The notes: generated from the sequence alone by a model not told the origin. Shown: positions 45,991-58,148, counted from the stretch's first letter. The stretch: 64,000 bases of DNA from Peptoniphilus sp. ING2-D1G (GCA_000952975.1 LM997412.1:496001-560000), one strand, 5' to 3'. Numbers and translations: made by a program.

Positions 45991-46125
45991 GACGAAAGTC
46001 AAAAGAACCATGACAACTACAAATCGAAAAAAAGAAAGAAGTCTAAACTTAAAAAGAACAAAAAAGAAGACAAAACAACAATAAGCAAAGACAATTTCAT
46101 TGGAAGTTATTAAAAAAATAACAAA

Positions 46126-48982
<2,857 letters not shown>

Positions 48983-49003
48983 AAAAAGATTTGTAGTTGA
49001 AAA

Positions 49004-49119
49004 TTCGGTGACAAAAGCAAGAGGGACACACCTGTACCCATACCGAACACAGAAGTTAAGCCTCAACAGCGCTGATGGTACTTGGCCGGAGACGGCCTGG
49101 GAGAGTAAGTATCGCCGGA
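49004..49119 (+). rRNA. rrf: 5S ribosomal RNA
   Basis: About 116 nt, with TTCGGTGA pairing with TCGCCGGA at the ends, and the conserved CACACCTGTACCCATACCGA and CCGAACACAGAAGTTAAG. A CCCGC/GCGGG hairpin without a U-tract follows. Confidence 0.95.
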
Positions 49120-49149
49120 TAAAAAAACCCGCAAGAAGCGGGAAAATAA

Positions 49150-49224
49150 TCTTAGGTAGCTCAATGGTGGAGCAACCGGCTGTTAACCGGTAGGTTGTGG
49201 GTTCGAGTCCCACCCTGAGAGCCA
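49150..49224 (+). tRNA. tRNA-Asn (anticodon GTT)
   Basis: TCTTAGG pairs with CCTGAGA, anticodon loop CTGTTAA, CCA encoded. First of the tRNA cluster. Confidence 0.95.
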
Positions 49225-49228
49225 GAAT

Positions 49229-49317
49229 GCCGGGGTGGCGGAACAGGCAGACGCACAGGACTTAAAATCCTGCGATGGTAAAACATCGTACCGGTTCGAT
49301 TCCGGTCCTCGGCACCA
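49229..49317 (+). tRNA. tRNA-Leu (anticodon TAA)
   Basis: A class II tRNA with a long variable arm (GATGGTAAAACATC). Anticodon loop CTTAAAA, CCA encoded. Confidence 0.94.
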
Positions 49318-49337
49318 AAAGAGCAAGGAAGAGATGA

Positions 49338-49414
<77 letters not shown>

Positions 49415-49440
49415 AAAAAAGAGCTATGTAAAGAAAACGT

Positions 49441-49517
49441 GGCGGCGTAGCTCAGTTGGCTAGAGCATGCGGTTCATACCCGCAGTGTCAGCAGTTCAAA
49501 TCTGTTCGCCGCTACCA
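49441..49517 (+). tRNA. tRNA-Met, elongator (anticodon CAT)
   Basis: GGCGGCG pairs with CGCCGCT, loop TTCATAC, CCA encoded. The body matches elongator Met better than Ile2, but a lysidine-modified Ile tRNA cannot be fully excluded. Confidence 0.88.
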
Positions 49518-49523
49518 AAAGAC

Positions 49524-49598
49524 GGCCCTGTGGTCAAGCGGTTAAGACACCACCCTTTCACGGTGGTATCCCGGGTTCGATTCCCGGCAGGGTCACCA
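49524..49598 (+). tRNA. tRNA-Glu (anticodon TTC)
   Basis: GGCCCTG pairs with CAGGGTC, loop CTTTCAC, CCA encoded. Confidence 0.95.
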
Positions 49599-49620
49599 AA
49601 AGAAAAAAATAGAAAGATGT

Positions 49621-49696
49621 GGGCGCATAGCTCAGTTGGGAGAGCATCTGCCTTACAAGCAGGGGGTCATAGGTTCGAGCCCTATTGTGCCCACCA
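49621..49696 (+). tRNA. tRNA-Val (anticodon TAC)
   Basis: GGGCGCA pairs with TGTGCCC (one G-T), loop CTTACAA, CCA encoded. Confidence 0.95.
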
Positions 49697-49716
49697 TATA
49701 AAAAAAGGACAAATGC

Positions 49717-49793
49717 GGCCTGGTAGTTCAGATGGTTAGAATGCCAGCCTGTCACGCTGGAGGTCGTCGGTTCGAGCCCGATCCAGGTCGCCA
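49717..49793 (+). tRNA. tRNA-Asp (anticodon GTC)
   Basis: GGCCTGG pairs with CCAGGTC, loop CTGTCAC, discriminator G, CCA encoded. Confidence 0.95.
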
Positions 49794-49794
49794 A

Positions 49795-49870
<76 letters not shown>

Positions 49871-49889
49871 AGAAAAAGAAAAAAGGTGA

Positions 49890-49975
49890 GGAGGAGTTCC
49901 CGAGTCGGCCAAAGGGGACGGACTGTAAATCCGTTAGCTAAGCTTTCAGTGGTTCAAATCCACTCTCCTCCACCA
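49890..49975 (+). tRNA. tRNA-Tyr (anticodon GTA)
   Basis: A class II tRNA: GGAGGAG pairs with CTCCTCC, loop CTGTAAA, variable arm TAGCTAAGCTTTC, CCA encoded. Confidence 0.94.
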
Positions 49976-50011
49976 GATAACATAGTATAATTCTAAATAT
50001 TAAATAAATTT

Positions 50012-50085
50012 GCGGGTGTAGCTCAGTGGTAGAGCCCCAGCCTTCCAAGCTGGTTGCGAGGGTCCGATTCCCTTCACCCGCTCCA
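50012..50085 (+). tRNA. tRNA-Gly (anticodon TCC)
   Basis: GCGGGTG pairs with CACCCGC, loop CTTCCAA, CCA encoded. Confidence 0.95.
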
Positions 50086-50096
50086 TAAAAATATTG

Positions 50097-50173
50097 GCAC
50101 CTATAGCTCAGTTGGATAGAGCAACGGACTTCTAATCCGTGTGCCGGGGGTTCGAATCCTCCTAGGTGCACCA
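50097..50173 (+). tRNA. tRNA-Arg (anticodon TCT)
   Basis: GCACCTA pairs with TAGGTGC, loop CTTCTAA, CCA encoded. Confidence 0.95.
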
Positions 50174-50177
50174 TAAT

Positions 50178-50254
50178 TGGGGTGTAGCCAAGTCGGTAAG
50201 GCACCAGACTTTGACTCTGGCATTTCGTAGGTTCGAGTCCTGCCACCCCAGCCA
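50178..50254 (+). tRNA. tRNA-Gln (anticodon TTG)
   Basis: TGGGGTG pairs with CACCCCA, loop CTTTGAC, discriminator G, CCA encoded. Confidence 0.95.
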
Positions 50255-50257
50255 TAG

Positions 50258-50333
50258 GACCCATTAGCTCAGTAGGCAGAGCACTTGACTTTTAATCAAG
50301 GTGTCGCGCGTTCGAATCGCGCATGGGTCACCA
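50258..50333 (+). tRNA. tRNA-Lys (anticodon TTT)
   Basis: GACCCAT pairs with ATGGGTC, loop CTTTTAA, CCA encoded. Confidence 0.95.
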
Positions 50334-50339
50334 TTTTTT

Positions 50340-50428
50340 GGAGAGGTACCGAAGCGGTCATAACGGGGCGGTCTTGAAAACCGTTAGGGTGCAAGCCCAC
50401 GTGGGTTCGAATCCCACCTTCTCCGCCA
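50340..50428 (+). tRNA. tRNA-Ser (anticodon TGA)
   Basis: A class II tRNA with variable arm GGGTGCAAGCCCACGTGGG region. Anticodon stem GCGGT/ACCGT, loop CTTGAAA, CCA encoded. Confidence 0.93.
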
Positions 50429-50431
50429 GAG

Positions 50432-50464
50432 AAACTCTGAAAGATGAACTTTCGGAGTTTTTTT
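50432..50464 (+). terminator. Terminator of the rRNA-tRNA operon
   Basis: AAACTCTGAAAG pairs with CTTTCGGAGTTT around ATGAA, followed by T4 beyond the stem. Confidence 0.88.
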
Positions 50465-50514
50465 ATGGAAATGATTTCAATATTATAGTAAGATAAAATA
50501 GATATAGTGAGTTT

Positions 50515-50603
50515 GGAGAAGTATCGAAGGGGTCATAACGGGGCGGTTTCGAAAACCGTTAGGGTGTAAGCCCACGTGGGTTCGAATCCCACCTTCTCCG
50601 CCA
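50515..50603 (+). tRNA. tRNA-Ser (anticodon CGA), near-copy of the preceding tRNA-Ser
   Basis: It differs from the tRNA-Ser(TGA) 87 bp upstream at only a handful of positions: two in the acceptor/D-stem, one in the D-loop, one in the variable arm and the anticodon loop (TTCGAAA). All stems still pair. It lies beyond the cluster terminator, so it needs its own promoter or readthrough. Confidence 0.88.
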
Positions 50604-50925
50604 ATATAAATTTATTTCAATATGGAAGAATTTAAAAATAGTGTTTTAAGGAACTATTTATTTTTTTATTCTGAGAATTAAATGTAAGATTATATATTTT
50701 ATACAAATAAATTATATAAATGAATTTACAATTTAATGCAACGGATGATTGAGATGAAATTTAATTTCACTTGGTAGTTTTATTGTAATATATGAAAATT
50801 CAAGGCTTAAGGATGATTATAAGTCTGAAAATCTTTACATTATCGCATATTTGTGATAGACTATTTTGGTAAATTTAAACATAAGATTTGTTAAAATAAC
50901 AATTCTTTTGCAGGGGGTGTTTTTA
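50604..50925. promoter_or_regulatory. 322-bp AT-rich gap and probable rpmG promoter
   Basis: No gene is supported here. TTTACA (50834-50839) and TAGACT (50857-50862), 17 bp apart, may be the promoter of rpmG-secE-nusG. CAGGGGGTG precedes the rpmG TTG start. Confidence 0.4.
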
Positions 50926-51075
50926 TTGGCTGATAGAGTAGTATTAGAATGTACAGAATGTAAGCAAAGAAACTATGTAACTTATAAAAATAAGAAGACT
51001 AATACTGGAAGGCTTGAGCTGAAAAAATATTGTAAGTTTTGTAAAAAACATACGGCTCATAAGGAAACTAAGTAA
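50926..51075 (+). CDS. rpmG: Ribosomal protein L33
   Basis: This 49-residue protein has four zinc-binding cysteines (CTEC and CKFC), the zinc form of L33, and the C-terminus [10 protein letters not shown]. The start is TTG at 50926 with CAGGGGG upstream; the ATG-initiated longer frame is not supported. Neighbours secE and nusG confirm the usual order. Confidence 0.93.
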   Translation: MADRVVLECTECKQRNYVTYKNKKTNTGRLELKKYCKFCKKHTAHKETK

Positions 51076-51093
51076 TCTTTTGGGAGGATAAAA

Positions 51094-51312
51094 TTGGCGA
51101 AAGATAATACGATTAAAAAGACAGAAGAAAAGAAAAGTCTTGCTAAATATTTTAGAGGAGTAAAGTCTGAATTTAAAAAAGTTGTCTGGCCAACAAAGAA
51201 AGAACTTATAAACTACAGTCTTATAGTAATTGCCGCAGTAGTTGCAGCAAGTGTGTTGTTCATCATATACGACAAAATCGTTATGTTCTTATTAGGTACC
51301 TTTATTTATTGA
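51094..51312 (+). CDS. secE: Preprotein translocase subunit SecE
   Basis: This 72-residue protein has the conserved FRGVKSEFKKVVWPTKKEL and one C-terminal membrane helix. The start is TTG at 51094, after GGGAGGATAAAA. It stabilises SecY in the translocon. Confidence 0.94.
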   Translation: MAKDNTIKKTEEKKSLAKYFRGVKSEFKKVVWPTKKELINYSLIVIAAVVAASVLFIIYDKIVMFLLGTFIY

Positions 51313-51325
51313 TAAGGTGATAATA

Positions 51326-51880
51326 ATGGACGAAGATTTAATGGTAAATGAAAATAGCGAACAGGATGCTAAATGGTATGTTGTGCATACTTATTCAGGA
51401 CATGAAAACAAGGTTAAGGCAACAATGGAAGCTTTAGTTGTAAATAGCAATATGCAACAATATATATTTGATATTCAAGTTCCTATGGAAGAATACGTTG
51501 AGAATAAGGATGGAGTTAAGAAAGTTAAAGAAAGAAAGATTTTTCCAAGTTATGTTCTTGTAAAGATGATAATGAGCGATGAATCTTGGTACCTTGTGAG
51601 AAATACCAGAGGAGTTACAGGATTTGTAGGGCCTGGTTCAAAACCTGTGCCACTTACAGATGAAGAGGTTCGAAATCTCGGAGTTGCTACGGATAAGGAA
51701 TTATTTGGAGACTATGAGATTGGAGATAATATAAAGGTAATAAATGGACCTTTTAATGACTTCTCAGGAGTAATCGAATCCTTTAATTATGAAAAGGGAA
51801 AGGTAAAAGTTTCGATTTCTATGTTTGGCAGAGATACTTTAGTCGAATTGGACTTCAATCAAATTATTAAGCAAAGTTGA
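51326..51880 (+). CDS. nusG: Transcription termination/antitermination factor NusG
   Basis: This 184-residue protein has the NGN domain (KWYVVHTYSGHENKVK, RKIFPSYVLVKM, VRNTRGVTGFVG) and a C-terminal KOW domain (VINGPFNDFSGVIES). I take the ATG at 51326 after AAGGTGATAATA. Confidence 0.95.
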   Translation: MDEDLMVNENSEQDAKWYVVHTYSGHENKVKATMEALVVNSNMQQYIFDIQVPMEEYVENKDGVKKVKERKIFPSYVLVKMIMSDESWYLVRNTRGVTGFVGPGSKPVPLTDEEVRNLGVATDKELFGDYEIGDNIKVINGPFNDFSGVIESFNYEKGKVKVSISMFGRDTLVELDFNQIIKQS

Positions 51881-51894
51881 CAAGTTAGCGTGTA

Positions 51895-51926
51895 GTGGGA
51901 GGGGAATCCCGTATACCACAAGGAGG
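51895..51926 (+). promoter_or_regulatory. rplK leader hairpin
   Basis: GTGG (51895) pairs with CCAC (51916) around an inner GGGA/TCCC, directly followed by AAGGAGG. The same arrangement recurs before rplA. Confidence 0.5.
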
Positions 51927-51934
51927 AAACAATA

Positions 51935-52360
51935 ATGGCAAAAAAAGTAATAGCGATGGTAAAATTACAAATTCCGGCCGGAAAGGCAACACCGGCACCA
52001 CCAGTAGGTACAGCATTAGGACCTCACGGAGTAAACATCATGCAGTTTACAAAGGAATTTAATGCAAAAACTCAAGATCAAGCAGGCTTAATCATTCCTG
52101 TTGTCTTAACAGTATATCAAGACAGATCTTTCACTTTTATAACAAAGACACCGCCTGCGGCAGTTTTAATAAAAAAAGCTATTAATTTACAAGCTGCATC
52201 AGGAGAACCCAACAAGAAAAAAGTTGGTAAGATAACAAAGGCGCAAGTACAAGAGATTGCCGAATTGAAAATGAAGGATTTAAATGCTGCAAATGTTGAA
52301 TCTGCAATGAGTATGATAGCCGGAACTGCAAGAAGTATGGGTGTAGAAGTAGTAGATTAG
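51935..52360 (+). CDS. rplK: Ribosomal protein L11
   Basis: This 141-residue protein has the start [21 protein letters not shown] and the RNA-binding C-terminal domain ending [12 protein letters not shown], full length for the family. ACAAGGAGGAAACAATA precedes the ATG. Confidence 0.97.
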   Translation: MAKKVIAMVKLQIPAGKATPAPPVGTALGPHGVNIMQFTKEFNAKTQDQAGLIIPVVLTVYQDRSFTFITKTPPAAVLIKKAINLQAASGEPNKKKVGKITKAQVQEIAELKMKDLNAANVESAMSMIAGTARSMGVEVVD

Positions 52361-52397
52361 TGGGAGGATTCATTTCCGATAATACCACAAGGAGGGA
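52360..52397 (+). promoter_or_regulatory. rplA leader hairpin, copy of the rplK leader
   Basis: GTGGGAGG (52360), TTTCCGATAATACCAC and AAGGAGG repeat the rplK leader plan, starting on the rplK stop codon. A site for autoregulation by L1 is possible. Confidence 0.45.
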
Positions 52398-52403
52398 TTA
52401 TTA

Positions 52404-53105
52404 ATGCCAAAAAGAGGTAAAAAATATATAGAAAGTGCTAAGCTTGTCGATAGAACAAAATTATATGATTATGATGAAGCGATAGATCTGGTACAAAAGA
52501 CGACAACTACAAAATTTGATTCTACTGTTGAACTTGCAGTAAGACTTGGCGTAGATCCAAGACATGCAGATCAGCAAGTAAGAGGTACTACTGTTCTTCC
52601 TCATGGAACAGGTAAGACTAAAAGAGTGCTTGTAGTAGCAAAAGCCGATAAGGTGAAAGAAGCTGAAGAAGCAGGAGCGGATTACGCAGGTGGAGCAGAA
52701 TATGTTGAAAAAATTCAAAAGGAAAATTGGTTGGAATTTGACGTATTGATTGCTACTCCGGACATGATGGGAGTTGTCGGTAAAATAGGTAGACTTTTAG
52801 GACCTAAGGGTCTTATGCCTAACCCGAAATCAGGAACGGTAACCTTTGATATAGCTAAAGCTGTTGAGGAAACTAAAGCGGGAAAGATCGAATATAGAGT
52901 TGATAAGGCTTCTATAATCAATGTTCCCATAGGAAAAGTTTCCTTTGGGTCTGAAAAGTTAACGGAAAACTTTAAAGCTGTTATGTCAGCAATCATTAAG
53001 GCAAAACCGGCAGCGGCTAAGGGTAGATATTTAAAATCTGTGACATTAGCTACAACAATGGGTCCCGGAGTCAGAATCAACGGACAAAAATTAATGGAAA
53101 TATAA
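52404..53105 (+). CDS. rplA: Ribosomal protein L1
   Basis: This 233-residue protein begins with [15 protein letters not shown] and has the signature [15 protein letters not shown]. It is full length. The operon ends here with terminators instead of continuing to rplJ. Confidence 0.97.
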   Translation: MPKRGKKYIESAKLVDRTKLYDYDEAIDLVQKTTTTKFDSTVELAVRLGVDPRHADQQVRGTTVLPHGTGKTKRVLVVAKADKVKEAEEAGADYAGGAEYVEKIQKENWLEFDVLIATPDMMGVVGKIGRLLGPKGLMPNPKSGTVTFDIAKAVEETKAGKIEYRVDKASIINVPIGKVSFGSEKLTENFKAVMSAIIKAKPAAAKGRYLKSVTLATTMGPGVRINGQKLMEI

Positions 53106-53112
53106 AACACCT

Positions 53113-53142
53113 TAAGGACTGTGTGTATGGCACAGTCTTTCT
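53113..53142 (+). terminator. Terminator after rplA
   Basis: AAGGACTGTG pairs with CACAGTCTT, followed by a T-rich tail. Confidence 0.75.
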
Positions 53143-53161
53143 TATTTGGAATTCTACAATA

Positions 53162-53188
53162 AAAAAGTCCCCAGTAAGGGGACTTTTT
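53162..53188. terminator. Bidirectional terminator between rplA and the peroxiredoxin gene
   Basis: AAAAAGTCCCC and GGGGACTTTTT are perfect arms around AGTAA, giving U-tracts on both strands. Confidence 0.88.
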
Positions 53189-53195
53189 GCTTGAT

Positions 53196-53873
53196 TTATT
53201 TGTCTTCTTTAAAGCTCAAATACCAATCTATCATTGTATAATTATTGTTTTTAGCTTCTTCCATTCTTTCTTTGATACCTTCAGCTGTTGATGGAGGTGG
53301 AACTATTACAGGATCTCCAGGTTTCCAGTCTGCAGGCAATGCTACCTTATCGGAATCATTCTTTTGTAGACCGATAAGAATTCTTTTTATTTCATCAAAA
53401 TTTCTTCCAAGAGATGCAGGGTAGTAAAGAATTGTTCTCATAATTCCCTTTGGATCTACGAAAAATACGGCTCTAACAGCTGATGAGTCAGATTCGCCTT
53501 GAATCATTCCATATTTATTAGCTACATCCATTTTAATATCATCTATAACAGGGAATTGAATTACAGGATTTTCAATATCTTTCCAAGTATATCCCTTTAT
53601 AGCTTCAATCCATCCAAGGTGTGAATGAAGTGAGTCTATTGAAAGGCCTACCAAGTCGGTATTTAATTCTTGCAGTTCGTCATAGATGCTTGAAAATGTC
53701 ATAAATTCTGTAGTACAAACCGGTGTGAAGTCAGCTGGATGAGAGAATAAAATCACCCATTTACCTTCATAGTCATCAGGGAAATTGATAACTCCTTGAG
53801 TTGTATTTGCTGTGAATTTCGGTGCAGGTCTTCCTATTATAGGAAAGGAAGTGTTTCTTTCTTGAATTTCCAT
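53196..53873 (-). CDS. 1-Cys peroxiredoxin (Prx6-type)
   Basis: This 225-residue thiol peroxidase has the peroxidatic Cys53 in FTPVCTTE and the Prx6-like C-terminal extension ([18 protein letters not shown]). It contains no other cysteine, so a resolving partner must be external. It detoxifies peroxides. Start ATG at 53873 lies 13 nt after AAGGAGG, slightly far; a longer frame begins at 53903 upstream of that site. Confidence 0.92.
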   Translation of the reverse strand: MEIQERNTSFPIIGRPAPKFTANTTQGVINFPDDYEGKWVILFSHPADFTPVCTTEFMTFSSIYDELQELNTDLVGLSIDSLHSHLGWIEAIKGYTWKDIENPVIQFPVIDDIKMDVANKYGMIQGESDSSAVRAVFFVDPKGIMRTILYYPASLGRNFDEIKRILIGLQKNDSDKVALPADWKPGDPVIVPPPSTAEGIKERMEEAKNNNYTMIDWYLSFKEDK

Positions 53874-54101
53874 AATATAAAATTTCCTCCTTAATAAAAT
53901 CATCTAATTTTAATAAATACTATCATTATATGTATTACCCATTAAAAATTTTATATAACATAGATTAGATTGTGTTTTGATTTTAGCTCGTACATTATTA
54001 TTTATATATATAGATTAATTTATGATATAATTTTTACAATATTGGATGTTTAAATTTGAAAATTAGAAGTTATAAAGTTGGAAATTTTATTTGAGGTTGA
54101 T

Positions 54102-55595
54102 ATGAAAAAATATATTATGGCTTTTGATGCAGGTACTACCAGCAGTAGAACTATTCTTTTTGATAAATACGGACAGGTTATTTCTGTTGCACAGAAGGAA
54201 TTTAAACAACATTTCCCAAAGCCGGGGTATGTGGAACATAATTCTAAGGAAATATGGTCTACTCAAATAGGTACTGCAGTTGAAGCAATGTCCAAAATTG
54301 GTGCGAATGCCAATGATATTGCCGCTATCGGAATAACTAATCAAAGAGAAACCACTATTCTATGGGATAAAAACACCGGAGAGCCTATTTACAATGCCAT
54401 TGTTTGGCAATGTAGGAGAACTTCTGAATACTGCGATTTTTTAAAGTCTCAAGGATACGAGGAATTATTTAGAGAAAAAACAGGTCTTGTCATCGATGCA
54501 TATTTTTCTGCTACTAAGATAAAATGGATACTTGACAATGTCGAAGGAGCAAAGGAGAAAGCTCTGAGAGGGGAAATTCTTTTTGGAACTGTGGATACTT
54601 GGTTAATTTGGAAGTTGACTGATGGAAAAGTACATGTGACAGATTATTCTAATGCTTCAAGAACTATGTTGTTTAATATAAAGGATTTATGTTGGGATGA
54701 AGAAATTTTAGATATATTGGATATTCCAAAAAATATTTTGCCTGAGGTTAGACAATCAGGTGAAGTCTATGGTTATACGGACTCCAAGTACTTAGGAGAT
54801 AGCATTCCCATAGCCTGTGCCATAGGTGATCAGCAGGCTGCTCTTTTCGGACAGGGATGTTTTGAAAGGGGCGAAGCTAAAAATACTTATGGAACAGGTG
54901 CTTTTATGCTTATGAATACAGGCGAGGATATAATTATGAGCAAGAACGGACTTGTCAGCACTATTGCATGGGGACTAAAGGGTAAAGTCAACTATGCTCT
55001 TGAGGGTTCCATTTTTGTTGCGGGTTCTGCAATTCAATGGTTAAGGGACGAAATGAGACTTATAGACTCTTCAGAAGACAGTGAATACATGGCAACTAAG
55101 GTAAAAGATACGAATGATTGTTATTTTGTTCCGGCTTTTACGGGGCTTGGTGCACCTTATTGGAATCAATTTGCCAGAGGAACTATTGTCGGCTTGACCA
55201 GAGGTGTTAATAAGTACCATATAATAAGAGCAACTCTTGAGTCTATTGCTTTTCTTTCAAACGATATTTTAATGGCGATGCAGGAGGACTGTGGATTTAA
55301 TTTAAAGTCCTTGAAGGTGGACGGAGGAGCCAGCAAAAATAATTTTTTAATGCAATTTCAATCGGATGTTTTAGGTGTCGATGTCATAAGACCAAGAGAA
55401 GTGGAGACTACAGCTCTTGGCGCTGCAAGGCTTAGCGGACTGGCAATCGGTTTTTGGAATGATTGTGAAGAGTTTGAAGAAAGCTCAAAGATCGACAAAG
55501 TGTTTATGCCAAATTTAAGTAAAGAAAAAAAAGAAGCAATTCTAAAGAGATGGCATAGGGCGATAAAATATTCAATGAATTGGGCGAAGGAATAA
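54102..55595 (+). CDS. glpK: Glycerol kinase
   Basis: This 497-residue FGGY kinase converts glycerol to glycerol-3-phosphate. It has [18 protein letters not shown] at the start, [27 protein letters not shown] and [18 protein letters not shown] sugar-kinase motifs ([14 protein letters not shown]). No glpF or glpD is adjacent. ATG at 54102 follows TTTGAGGTTGAT. Confidence 0.95.
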   Translation: MKKYIMAFDAGTTSSRTILFDKYGQVISVAQKEFKQHFPKPGYVEHNSKEIWSTQIGTAVEAMSKIGANANDIAAIGITNQRETTILWDKNTGEPIYNAIVWQCRRTSEYCDFLKSQGYEELFREKTGLVIDAYFSATKIKWILDNVEGAKEKALRGEILFGTVDTWLIWKLTDGKVHVTDYSNASRTMLFNIKDLCWDEEILDILDIPKNILPEVRQSGEVYGYTDSKYLGDSIPIACAIGDQQAALFGQGCFERGEAKNTYGTGAFMLMNTGEDIIMSKNGLVSTIAWGLKGKVNYALEGSIFVAGSAIQWLRDEMRLIDSSEDSEYMATKVKDTNDCYFVPAFTGLGAPYWNQFARGTIVGLTRGVNKYHIIRATLESIAFLSNDILMAMQEDCGFNLKSLKVDGGASKNNFLMQFQSDVLGVDVIRPREVETTALGAARLSGLAIGFWNDCEEFEESSKIDKVFMPNLSKEKKEAILKRWHRAIKYSMNWAKE

Positions 55596-55608
55596 TTTTT
55601 TTCAATTG

Positions 55609-55637
55609 TTGACATTAAAAATAAATTATGGTATTAT
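55609..55637 (+). promoter_or_regulatory. Promoter of rplJ-rplL
   Basis: TTGACA (55609-55614) and TATTAT (55632-55637) are 17 bp apart. Confidence 0.8.
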
Positions 55638-55647
55638 ACACATTGTT

Positions 55648-55757
55648 AACTAACCGCAGACAGTAGGGAGCCTATGCTTTAATAATCCTACCGAGGTAAG
55701 CAATCGAGAATTATATCGAATTTCTTAATCTCATCCTGTCTGCGATGAGATTTTTTT
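55648..55757 (+). promoter_or_regulatory. Ribosomal protein L10 leader with attenuator
   Basis: The conserved L10-binding core is visible: CCGCAGACAGTAGGGAGCC, then TTAATAATCCTACCGAGGTAAGC. AATCTCATC/GATGAGATT followed by T7 (55727-55757) is the terminator. L10(L12)4 binding to this leader is known to reduce expression in Bacillus. Confidence 0.9.
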
Positions 55758-55770
55758 ATTTGGGGGTGAA

Positions 55771-56313
55771 ATGATGAGAGAAGAAAAACTTCAAGCAAAA
55801 ACCCAATTAGTCGATGAAATAAAACAAAAAGTCAATGATTCTCAAGCTATGGTTTTTATAAATTATAGAGGTTTAAGTGTAGAGGCTGTAACTGAATTGA
55901 GAGCTAAGTACAGAGAAGCGGGAGTTCAATATAAAGTGTATAAAAACACTATGATGAAACGTGCTTTTGAAGAGCTTGGTTTTGACGAAGGGATTAACGA
56001 GTTTCTTAAAGGACCGAGTGCAGTGGCCTTTTCAATGGAGGATCCTGTTTCGGCTGCTAAGATAACTTCGGAATTTGCTAAAGGACACGAACAAGTTGAA
56101 ATCAAAACCGGAATTGTTGATGGTAGATTGATTTCTGTAGCAGAAGTAGAAAGATTAGCACAACTTCCGCCTAAGGAAGTTCTTATAGCTCAAGTTTTAG
56201 GAGGATTGAATGCTCCAATCCAAGGACTATCAAATGTAATGAGTGGAAATATTCGTGGACTTGCAGTTGTACTGAATGCAATATGCGAAAAGAAAGAAAA
56301 AGAAGCGGCATAA
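55771..56313 (+). CDS. rplJ: Ribosomal protein L10
   Basis: This 180-residue protein has FINYRGLSVEAVTELRAKYREAG and YKNTMMKRA near the N-terminus, and the C-terminal helix that binds L7/L12. Two adjacent ATGs could start it; GGGGGTG lies upstream. Confidence 0.95.
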   Translation: MMREEKLQAKTQLVDEIKQKVNDSQAMVFINYRGLSVEAVTELRAKYREAGVQYKVYKNTMMKRAFEELGFDEGINEFLKGPSAVAFSMEDPVSAAKITSEFAKGHEQVEIKTGIVDGRLISVAEVERLAQLPPKEVLIAQVLGGLNAPIQGLSNVMSGNIRGLAVVLNAICEKKEKEAA

Positions 56314-56347
56314 AAATTTAAATTAAAGAATATTTGGAGGAATAAAA

Positions 56348-56731
56348 ATGTCAGAAAAAGTACAAGCTCTTATTGAAGAGATTAAAAATTTAACAGTATT
56401 GGAATTATCGGAAGTAGTTAAAGCCTTAGAAGAGGAATTCGGAGTATCAGCAGCAGCACCGGCAGCAGTTGTAGCAGCGGCACCGACAGCTGGAGCAGCA
56501 GCACCTGTGGAAGAAGAAAAAACTGAATTCAATGTTATTCTTAAAGAAGTAGGAGCAGAAAAAATCAAAGTTATCAAAGTAGTTAAAGACCTTACAGGAT
56601 TAGGACTAAAAGAAGCTAAAGCTTTAGTTGACGGAGCTCCTAAGGCTGTTAAAGAAAATGCGCCTAAGGAAGAAGCAGAAGAAATTAAAACTAAGCTTGA
56701 AGAAGTTGGAGCAACTGTAGAACTTGACTGA
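56348..56731 (+). CDS. rplL: Ribosomal protein L7/L12
   Basis: This 127-residue protein has the dimerisation N-domain, an Ala-rich hinge (residues about 37-55) and the C-domain with [35 protein letters not shown] precedes the ATG. It is the last gene of the unit. Confidence 0.97.
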   Translation: MSEKVQALIEEIKNLTVLELSEVVKALEEEFGVSAAAPAAVVAAAPTAGAAAPVEEEKTEFNVILKEVGAEKIKVIKVVKDLTGLGLKEAKALVDGAPKAVKENAPKEEAEEIKTKLEEVGATVELD

Positions 56732-56762
56732 TTAAATTAATTTTATTTTATTTATAGTTTAG

Positions 56763-56800
56763 AGCCATTTAATTGTAATGTGCAATTAAGTGGCTTTTTT
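56763..56800 (+). terminator. Terminator of rplJ-rplL
   Basis: AGCCATTTAATTG pairs with CAATTAAGTGGCT (one G-T) and is followed by T6. rpoB does not follow. Confidence 0.88.
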
Positions 56801-57158
56801 ATTGTGAAACAACAAGGGCTCGGACACCACCCATGTGAATCATAGTGGAAGAATGGATTTATTATTAAAAATTGAAATTTAAAGCTCAATAAAGAATAAT
56901 GTGTTAAATAAATGGGATGCTATATTTACAAGGGATGTTGCATTAAAGGGTATTATAGTTTTTTTAATGGAATTTTTCTGTATATGCGGTTGAGTGGATA
57001 TTATTGTAGTTATAATAACCGGAATAAGTTTTTTGTACTTACTTACAAGTGTGAGGTTTGTAAAAATTTTTTAAAGTTAGGTACTATATTTATAATTTTA
57101 ATTGACTTTATTTTGTCCTTGGAGTATCATTATTCGAGAAGAAATTACTTTTAATTTA
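56801..57158. other. AT-rich gap without supported gene
   Basis: An 80-codon frame at 56912-57154 has no ribosome site, an atypical Cys/Tyr/Phe-rich composition and no recognisable domain; I do not call it. No repeat module is present. Confidence 0.5.
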
Positions 57159-57226
57159 GTGCGGGACGCTAAAAAAGTAATATAGGGAATCTATATGCTT
57201 ATCCCTCCTGCACGCATATAAGGAGG
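57159..57226 (+). promoter_or_regulatory. Candidate RNA switch in the pyrB leader
   Basis: GTGCGGGA (57159-57166) can pair with TCCTGCAC (57206-57213). Alternatively CCTCC (57204-57208) can pair with the ribosome site GGAGG (57222-57226). The two pairings exclude each other. An ATATAG/CTATAT hairpin lies between. No PyrR-binding consensus is evident. Confidence 0.4.
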
Positions 57227-57230
57227 AAAT

Positions 57231-58145
57231 ATGTTAAGACATTTAATTGAACCCGGTGATTTTAGTAAAGAGGATTATGAAATTTTATTCAGACTTGCCG
57301 ATAATATTGTTGACAATCCAGAAAAATATGGACATGTTTGCAATGGTAAATTATTGGCGAGTCTTTTTTTTGAACCTTCGACGAGAACAAGGCTTTCCTT
57401 TGAGTCTGCAATGTACAGGCTTGGCGGAAATGTAGTAGGCTTTGCAGATGCAATGTCATCTTCAACGGCAAAGGGAGAATCTCTAACCGACACTTTAAGA
57501 ACGGTTGAAACTTATGCGGATATTGCAGCTATGAGACACCCTAAAGAAGGGGCAGCTCTTCTTTGTTCAAAGAAAATGACCACCATGCCCATCATAAATG
57601 CGGGTGATGGCGGACATCAACATCCGACACAAACTCTTACGGACTTAATGACCATAAGACATTATAAAGGACGATTTGAAGGACTTAAGATAGGTCTTTG
57701 TGGAGATTTGAAATTCGGCAGAACTATCCATTCACTCATGAGACAAATGGCAAGATACGACGGAGTTCAATTCGTATTCATTTCTCCTGAGGAGTTAAAG
57801 ATGCCAAGACAATTCAAGCATGAGATAGACCCTTCAAGATATGTAGAAACTCAGGATTTAAAAGAAGCCATAGCAGATCTTGACATACTTTACATGTCCA
57901 GAGTCCAAAGGGAAAGATTTGTATCTGAAGAGGAATATTTAAGGTTGAAAGATTTTTTTATACTCGATAATGACAAGATGAAATATGCAAAAAAAGACAT
58001 GATAGTTTTACATCCACTTCCAAGAGTGAACGAAATAGCTGTGGAAGTGGACTATGATAAAAGAGCGGTCTATTTTGAACAAGCAAAATTTGGAATGTAT
58101 ATACGAATGGCACTTATAATGTTTTTACTTGAGATGGAGGTTTAA
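57231..58145 (+). CDS. pyrB: Aspartate carbamoyltransferase, catalytic subunit
   Basis: This 304-residue enzyme makes carbamoyl aspartate in pyrimidine synthesis. It has the carbamoyl-phosphate motif [15 protein letters not shown] (residues about 46-60), HPTQTLTDL and [24 protein letters not shown] precedes the ATG. The regulatory subunit follows 3 bp later. Confidence 0.96.
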   Translation: MLRHLIEPGDFSKEDYEILFRLADNIVDNPEKYGHVCNGKLLASLFFEPSTRTRLSFESAMYRLGGNVVGFADAMSSSTAKGESLTDTLRTVETYADIAAMRHPKEGAALLCSKKMTTMPIINAGDGGHQHPTQTLTDLMTIRHYKGRFEGLKIGLCGDLKFGRTIHSLMRQMARYDGVQFVFISPEELKMPRQFKHEIDPSRYVETQDLKEAIADLDILYMSRVQRERFVSEEEYLRLKDFFILDNDKMKYAKKDMIVLHPLPRVNEIAVEVDYDKRAVYFEQAKFGMYIRMALIMFLLEMEV

Positions 58146-58148
58146 AAG

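Noticed and set aside
51881..51934. T-box or amino acid riboswitch before rplK
   Set aside because: The gap is only about 50 bp and has just a small hairpin.
56912..57154. 80-codon frame before pyrB
   Set aside because: No ribosome site, atypical Cys/Tyr/Phe-rich composition and no recognisable domain.
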